A DNA stretch of 64,000 nt, taken from positions 1 to 64,000 of the forward strand of contig JAECUM010006828.1 in assembly GCA_016617855.1 (NCBI GenBank), in the 5' to 3' direction. Numbering within the stretch: the first letter of the stretch is position 1; each line of letters begins with the position of its first letter. A model generated the notes under the pieces. It ran no database searches. It was not told where the DNA came from and worked only from the letters and a program-made list of their open reading frames with translations. Of the stretch, positions 51,601-59,900 are shown one piece after another. The DNA is from Megalonaias nervosa. Its lineage: Eukaryota > Mollusca > Bivalvia > Unionida > Unionidae. Both the position numbers and the translations under genes were made by a program.

Positions 51601-53887
51601 TGGAATCTGTGCTCATCAGACTTCCAGTATGGCCACTATGGTAGCCATGTTGAAAATCTTGTTAACGATACTCCTCCTTGATGGATCTTAATATAAATAC
51701 TTGGGAGTTTTCACCAACAGACCTCTTGTTAAGTCTAGTTGGTTGTAAATGAAAATGGTGCCAATCCTATATCCAATATGGCCACCATGGTATCAATCTT
51801 AAATATCTTGTTACTGTTCAAGAATATTGGAAATGGTTGCAACACTTGGCAGTGAAAAAGAAAGAAATAGTTGCATCTTGGATTCCTTGAAATCCTTTTC
51901 AGCCAGCAGAACATCATTCCCACTCCTTTTTGATCTTACAGTAATCTTTCTTGGACGATGCCTTCAATTTGATAAAAGCAGTTGCCATTTTTGCAACATA
52001 TTTTTCCATAAATCAATTTTCTTTGCAAGGAACAAGTTTCTGGTTGCTGTGACATTTACAAGATAGTGAAACGTAACTATAAAAGACCCAGACTAAAACA
52101 CGAGTTTTTTTATGAGCAGTTATTTCTTGTGTAGAGCTTAAAAAATAAGAAAATTAACAAAAAGGACCTCTAAAAGTTATCAGTTACAAGCTATGAAGGT
52201 TTCTGTAATGGCTGGTTCACTTTCTTAAATTGAATCATTTTAATAAATCTTTGTTTACTACATTGAACTGACTTGATTCCAAGAATGTATATTTCTGAGA
52301 GTAGACAAAAAAATGTGCACATTCAGTTTTGTACGTTATATTAAAAATCGCTGTTGATTGGCACTGAAAGTCCATAAAGGATTCTCTGGCGCTTCTTTTC
52401 ACATTTAATAATGAATGTTTTAGTATATATCACATTTTGAAGCACAAAACTTGACCTGACAATTATGACAAAACTATCAGGCATCAGTTTTGCCTGACAT
52501 ATTTTTGCATATTTTTTTCTTTGCAGACAACTATTTGATTTCATCATCTGTCAGTGTTGAACTACTGATGGAGTTGAAAGGCAAATATTACGCAATTAGA
52601 GAGACCAACTAAGTCCTACATTAATGTAGGGCTTGGATTTGGTGGCAAGAAGGAATCTGAAGAGAGGCTTTGTGGTGACAATTCCAGACTTATGAACTAG
52701 GAGGAAGTTTTGTTAACGGTAAACCTAAACAATCGCGCTCGTGAAATCCGTGTACTGTATATCTCTGCTGCTATTTACATACAACCACATTCTGAATTGT
52801 CAATCTACGAGCGAGGTTTGAACAGTTAAATTGTTTTGAATGTCTTTTACACTGCTATCCCTGCATTTCTGTTTTAGGTTTTTGAAAGAGGACTGAAGGC
52901 AATCCCCCTGAGTGTAGATTTATGGCTACATTACATCAACTTCTATACATCCGAGTATGGAGGTACAGAGCAAGCATTGGCAGACATAAGGAGGTACAAC
53001 CATGGAGATTTCATTTTAATGTTGTATTCTGATCCTGATCAGATGTCTTCCACATAGCTCAGGGAAATCCAGATTTCAATCCTTACAATGTTGTCCCCAG
53101 ATCTTTTGTTAGGGCAGATGTTGATCCTCCATTTTAGCATTTTATGCACAGTATTGTTTCTTCTGAGGGTACCCATTTTTGGAAAGAAGACAATTGTATT
53201 CACTTCTGGTGCATTCAAGATATGTGCACCGTAAGTAAATACTAGGGATAAAGGATGCGAATTTGATGCTCAAACTGCACGTGTAGGTTAACCATATGTG
53301 GTATATTAAGTCCTTGGACATTTAAGACTAGTCGTTCTCCAAGGAGGGCAGTGCACATCCAATAGAAGGCGCAACAGCATCTTGAGAGAGCAGGGTTTAC
53401 ATGTTCCTGAAATGGCTTGGGACAAAACATGCCTTGGTAGAGGTGATATATAATTATTGAGAAAAAATTCTGTTGTTTTTTGTTATCTGTAAGTTTTTTA
53501 TATAAAAAATGAATACTGGCTGATGTACTTTACATGGTAATAATGAAATGTTTCATTTTGCTTGCCCCATGATGAAGCAATAGTTATGTGGTAGAAGATC
53601 AATTGTAGTGAATTCTTTTTTATATAATTAAATTTTGAATTAAATAAAACTAATTGATTATACATTTGTGTCCTGAAAGGCATAAATACAAAAATTCAGA
53701 AAAAGAATATAACTGAACAAGACAATATTAAGAGTAAATAGTTAAGATGTATTTACTTGATATGTACACAATGAATTATATAACAGAAATGAATAAGGTT
53801 AATGTTGAACATTTAATAAATGTTTGGAATTTGAGCATGAAAATGGGTTATAAAAGAAGCACTGTTTGTTTGGCCCTGGGGGGTGGT

Positions 53888-53923
<36 letters not shown>

Positions 53924-56900
53924 AAACTGCCATGAAGGCCATTTGCTTAGGTCTTTGGGGAAATGATGTTCATTGTTGTAGAAATTTCATTTTCTTCCCC
54001 CAAATCTATTAATGGTATATTTTTCTACATTTAACTTTGTTGATTTCTCTAGATTTCATTTTGAATTTTTTGTAAAAATTTTTTTTAATTTACATTGATG
54101 TTCCTTTTTGCCCCAAGTAAAGTATTGTTCATTTCTAGACAGATTGTTATTTCAAGACTTCCTCCAACTTGTCAATGTTGATGGCTTATTGAGTTTACAT
54201 ATCAAGTAAAGGTAGAATACAGTGTGGTCATGTTTACAGAGGACCTATGATGAAAAATCATGCACCATGCTGATCTTTTTGGATGAGAAAATACTAACCA
54301 CATTGCAGTCAGAGGGCCTTACATTTTTAAAATGTATATTTACTAGATAATTAAACAAGGAATTATCTAACAGAGATGAATAAATAAAATAACACTGAAT
54401 GCTAAATATATGCTTGGAGCGTGAAAACGGGTCATATAAGATGCATTGGGGGGGGGTGCATTTTGTTTTCAGACTGATGTGAAGGCCCTTAGGTCAGGTC
54501 TTTGTGTAAAAGTTGATGATCATTGTTGTAAACAAAAAACTCCCAAATATGTGAGTGGTGTATTTATTCATTGAACTTTTGATTTGCCTATATTTCATTT
54601 TGAAGTAATTTTTAATGAAACAAAATCTAGATTTTTTTTTTTTTTTTTTTAAATTGTGCCTTAATGGACCTGTTTGCCCCAAGAAAAGTATCATATAGTT
54701 CAGGACAGAAAGACTGTTATTCCCATACTTCCTTCCAGCTTGTCAATGATTCTTGATGGTTTATCGAGTTTGCATCTTAAAGGTAGAATGCAGTGGAAAT
54801 GTTTACAGAGGACCTGTGATGAAAAATCATGCACCACGCTGAGTTTTTGTTTTGGATGAGAAAATACTAACCACATTGCAGTCTGAGGTCCGAACAATTT
54901 AAAATTCAAATTTATGAAAGGAATGATAGTTAATATATTACGGTCATATATGTGCTGTACAAAAGGAATGATAGCCAATGTATCATGGTTATATATGTGC
55001 TGTACAAAAGGAATAGTAGGCCAATATGTTGTCACTTACATGCTTTTAAAAAGGAATGATAGTCGATATATTATGGTCATTTATGTGCTCTACAAAAGGA
55101 ATGATAGTATATTGTGGTCATATATGTGTGCTGTACAAAACAGGCCAGTATGTTGTCATTTATGTGCTGCACAAAAGGAATGATAGTCAATATATCATGG
55201 TCATTTATGTGCTGTACAAAAGGAATGATAGTCAATATATCGTGGTCATTTATGTGCTCTACAAAAGGAATGATAGTCAATATATCGTGGTCATTTATGT
55301 GCTCTACAAAAGGAATGATAGTCAATATATCGTGGTCATTTATGTGCTCTACAAAAGGAATGATATTCAATATATCATGGTCATTTATGTGCTGTACAAA
55401 AGGAATGATATTCAATATATCATGGTCATTTATGTGCTGTACAAAAGGAATGATATTCAATATATCATGGTCATTTATGTGCTCTACAAAAGGAATGATA
55501 TTCAATATATCATGGTCATATATGTTCTGTACAAAAGGAATGATAGTCAATATATTATGGTCATATATCTGCTGTACAAAAGGAATGGTAGGCCAATACG
55601 TTGTCATGTATGTGCTGTACAAAAGGAATGATAGCCAGTATACCTGTCATTATGTATATAGCAACCCTATCCAGATCATAGTTTCTGTACAAAATTTTTG
55701 TTGCCATGATTAGGCTTATCAAAATCCATCTTTGTTCCTCTGCATTCTGTAAAACCTATGTTTCTCTGCATCATGTCCTGGGGCAGAATCAAAACCCATT
55801 TATGTTCCTCTGAATCATGTCAGAATCAAAGTAAATTGCTCCTAAATTCATAATGCCCTTCTTTGCTTTGGTAGTGATGGTGAAAGTGACCACAAGGAAA
55901 AATTGATCCCCGGAAAATTGTTGTCCTGTGACCAGCTGCTCACACATAATTTATCCCTCAAACACCAGTTCCTCGTAGTGTTCTGCACTTTTCAAAGCAG
56001 AAATTAAGTTTTTGTTCAGGTAAAATTATATAAAGCAAACCATAACTGAGCTGCCATGTGTTTAAAAAATTGTTTAGCTCTACATGTCATAATCCATAAA
56101 AGCTTACAGTATATTCTGTTGTCTATTCAGCCTTTGGTTAGCACAATTTTATTAATGCAGCTTCTGAAGTACTTGAAGGATTGCCATGAAACTTTATACT
56201 TACATTCATCCCATTGTCTAGTTGGTCCCAAATGATGCTACTTGGACATTTTTGTGGCCACCAAAGCAACAGTCTAGAAAATCTGGTTATTGCTTCTTCT
56301 CCTTATGGATAGTCATATCACCATGGCATTTTCAGTAAGGCTTCCGACATCTAGTTGGTCCTAACGAAAATGGTGCTGATATTAACATCAAATATAGCTG
56401 CATATGCCACCATCTTCAAAATAATGTTTGTAATACAGGTGGTACAATACCTGTCACTATTGTTTAGCTTGCCCTTTCTGCAAGGGATGAATCCTCGTCC
56501 AAGCCAGATACACTATCCTCCTGTCTTGGACATTTTTAGAATATGTGCATCAAATACTCCTCATAGGCCCATGTGCAATATTGTATCCTTGTTCTTTTCT
56601 GGACATTTTTTGCAGGGACTTGTGATAAATACTCTGAAGGAACAAATGCTTCTGATGTTTTGCAGTTTTGGGACCTGATATTTAGAGTACTTGAGTACCC
56701 ACCCATTGAAAATAAATTGACCCGTTTACGATATACAAGTTTTCTACCAGTGCACTTGGCCCCATAAGCCCATGGCTTATAAAGGCAGCACTCATTTTGT
56801 TTTCAAGTTGATAATCCTTTTGATTCTGGCATGAATGGCATTTATGTTGGTATACAAATGATGCCAATCTGCCATCAAATATTGCTGATTTTACTGAAAC

Positions 56901-59900
56901 TTGAAAAGTCTTTAAAAACTTATAAATTACCATTTGCCATGATTTGACCAAGTTTGGATAGAAATTATGCTAATTTGCCATCCATATGGCTGCTATTACT
57001 AAAAGTTTGAATTCTTTGTTACAGAACTCCAGAAGTGATCAGAGCCTCTATGTATTTGACAAATGATGTTGATATGAAATAAAATATTTATGAAGATACC
57101 AAATGTAGAGAAACATTGAAATAATTGTTTTCATCTCACTTGCATTGGATAAATTTCAAAGGAAAGCTTTCTGCTGACTTCGATTTCTTGGACAACTTCT
57201 TTGATCTCGGGCACACTTAGGCCTTTTGTTTTATTATATAACCTAAGAGAAATGAAACTGATGCTTGCCAGGAAGGAATGATATGAAACATCACATTGTA
57301 TGCAGAATGAATTATACGACTATAATTTAACATAATGATCTGCTTCAGCAACCATCAGTATGTGATTGAAGATTATCTATAAAGAGAAATGTTGCCTGGA
57401 GCCATGAATACCATATATACTCATCTATAAGACAAGTTCAACAGCAAACTGCACAGACCCAGATATGCCATCACATCATGTGCTGGCAGATCTGGGTCTG
57501 TGCAGTTTGTTAGGAGTAATCAGTAGAACAAACAACATATACCCTGATCTGCAGGTGCATTATGCTATGACAGATTGGAATCTTTGTTGTTTGCAGTTTG
57601 ACTCTACTTATACGTGAGTGTATATGATAACTGCTACTGACAGGTCATATTTGAAATAGATATTTAAATAAACTGATCATTAACATTAGGCGACCATGCA
57701 GTTGTGGACCAATGATGAGAAAACATGCACCATACTGATATGTTCCTGCTGAGACACACCACTTTACATTCTGAGGTCCATTAATGCCAGATTTAAATAT
57801 TGTCAGACACTCCATTGGTTGAGTGGAAGCTAGGCACAAGATGTGGTTTGGATGCAGCTATTCAGATTCATTGGCATTTTGTCAGGGATGCATGTTACAT
57901 CATTGTTACACAGTAATTGATTATTCAAATAATTATGCCCCTACAGCACAAGTAGTGTGAGAAAACTGTATGCCTTCTCCATATTTTCGCTATATACAGT
58001 TTTGTAGTTTCTTATCATCCAGTCTTTGTCTTGAAAGCTCTCGGGTTCAGCATATTTCAACTTTAACCTTTTTACCACTCCAGTGGCCAAAGTGATTAGA
58101 GCATCCACATTTGATGTGGTAGGTCACAGTTTTGAACCAAACTGAGTCAAAGTAAAGACTTGTAACAATGCTACTTGTAGCTGCCTTGCTTGGCGCTCAG
58201 CAATTAGAGGTTATTGTTAGGACTGGTTGGCCTGTTGTTAGGATAATGTGAATGGATGGGACATGATGTTACATATCTGCTACATAATGCCTTAGTGCTA
58301 GACATCATATACAAACTGCCACACTGCAGACATCTTAGCAAAATGACTACGGTTGTTAAGGCTACGTTAAAAATTAAAAAAAACCCCACCCATTAAGATA
58401 ATTGGGGGAATATGATTACCAGCTGTTTTTGCAGGTCTAAACAAGTGTTACTTTTCTCCACTCAGATATCATACTTGGATCTCCCATTTCCCCACTCTGC
58501 CCATGCTTTGACCAGGAACAAATTTGGAATCAACTGGAGTCTTGTCCATATTCCATAGGTGTTTTAATTATGTGGGTGTGAATATATATTACAACAAAAA
58601 TGTTTAATTGGATGAAGTTTATAACCATGCCAACAATTTTCAGCATGTACTAGTTTATATTTATATTATGTAACTTTTATTGGTGAAAAGATGCAATAAA
58701 GACAATCTTTATAGCTTGTTACAGTTCCAGTTGTCAATAGTTTTGTTAGACATGACTGAAAGTTTTTCCATTTTGATGTGCATGACTTTTTGTCTCCTTT
58801 TCTGCATTCTCAAGGGGTCAAAATGAAGATGTACACAATCACATCTTGGCTTGATGTAATGCTGATAACCATTGATTTTAGATTTGCAAAAAGATTTATT
58901 TAGCAATTATGATGACCATGGATTTTACGGTTTGCAAAATGATTTATTTAGCAGTTAACCATTAATTTTACAGTTTGCAAAGTGATTTATTTAGCAGTTC
59001 TGCCAACTGTCTTGAAATTGTTACCTTTAAAAAAGCTCAAGATTTGTTTTGCTTGATCACAAGTTCAAAGTCTAATCATTAGTCTATTAAAGCTTTGTCA
59101 TCATGAGACATGGTTGTGGAAATTAAGTTGTAGCTACAGTGCAATAAATTATTGAATTAACTGATGATGCAGATATGGACCAGTGATGACCACTCATGCA
59201 CCATACTGAGATGTTTCTGCTGAGACATACCACATTACAATCTGAGGTCCATAAAGGCATGATCAAAAACTTTTCCTGTTGCTGATGTAAAACAGATTTA
59301 AAGCAACAACCATGCATGCAGCAGAGAATCCTAGATCACCTGGACCAATTAGATGATGATATGACTGCATTTGTCATGTGTTCTTCATCCCACATTTTAA
59401 AACTTTAATATTTGGATACATCAAGATCTCGGATCAGTTAGATTATGAGTATGATCTGTACATACTAATACGGTGATCTTACATCTGAGTCAGTGTTGCC
59501 ACTCTGGAGCTCAGATTTGTAATCAGATTTTGATCAGACTTTGTACATAGACTTGTATAATCAAAATCGAAAGTTCATTAATGTGGGAGATCCATGCATG
59601 TTAATGAGGTGGTTATGCATCTGACAGAATGAACATGTTGCCACTTGGTATGACACATTTCTGGTTGAGTTCAGTTAGCTTTTGAAGAAAGACTTGTATT
59701 ATCAATATCTCAGAGAAGTTTGATAATGAGCAAGATCCACACATGTTAACGAGCTGATCTTTGATCTAATTAGCTAAGCTTGTCGCCACTTGGGAGGCAG
59801 TATTTCTGATAAGTTCTTGGATGTGGATTAGGGTTATTATTGAGGTGATCTTTCATCTGGTTGACAGAGTTATTTTACACTACATGTGTTTTTTTATATT

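Larger units (their letters stand above)
46717..52877. other. PRPF39 intron 3 (about 6 kb)
   Basis: Contains three clusters of family D modules and one double-hairpin element. 46720-48735 has no recognised feature; an open stretch at 47921-48120 preceded by an acceptor-like TTCCTTCAG is noted but not accepted as an exon. Confidence 0.6.

Noticed and set aside
55056..55713. Long ORFs of 181-199 codons on both strands
   Set aside because: They are the 45-bp minisatellite read in frame; the peptide is a 15-residue repeat with no start context or splice support.
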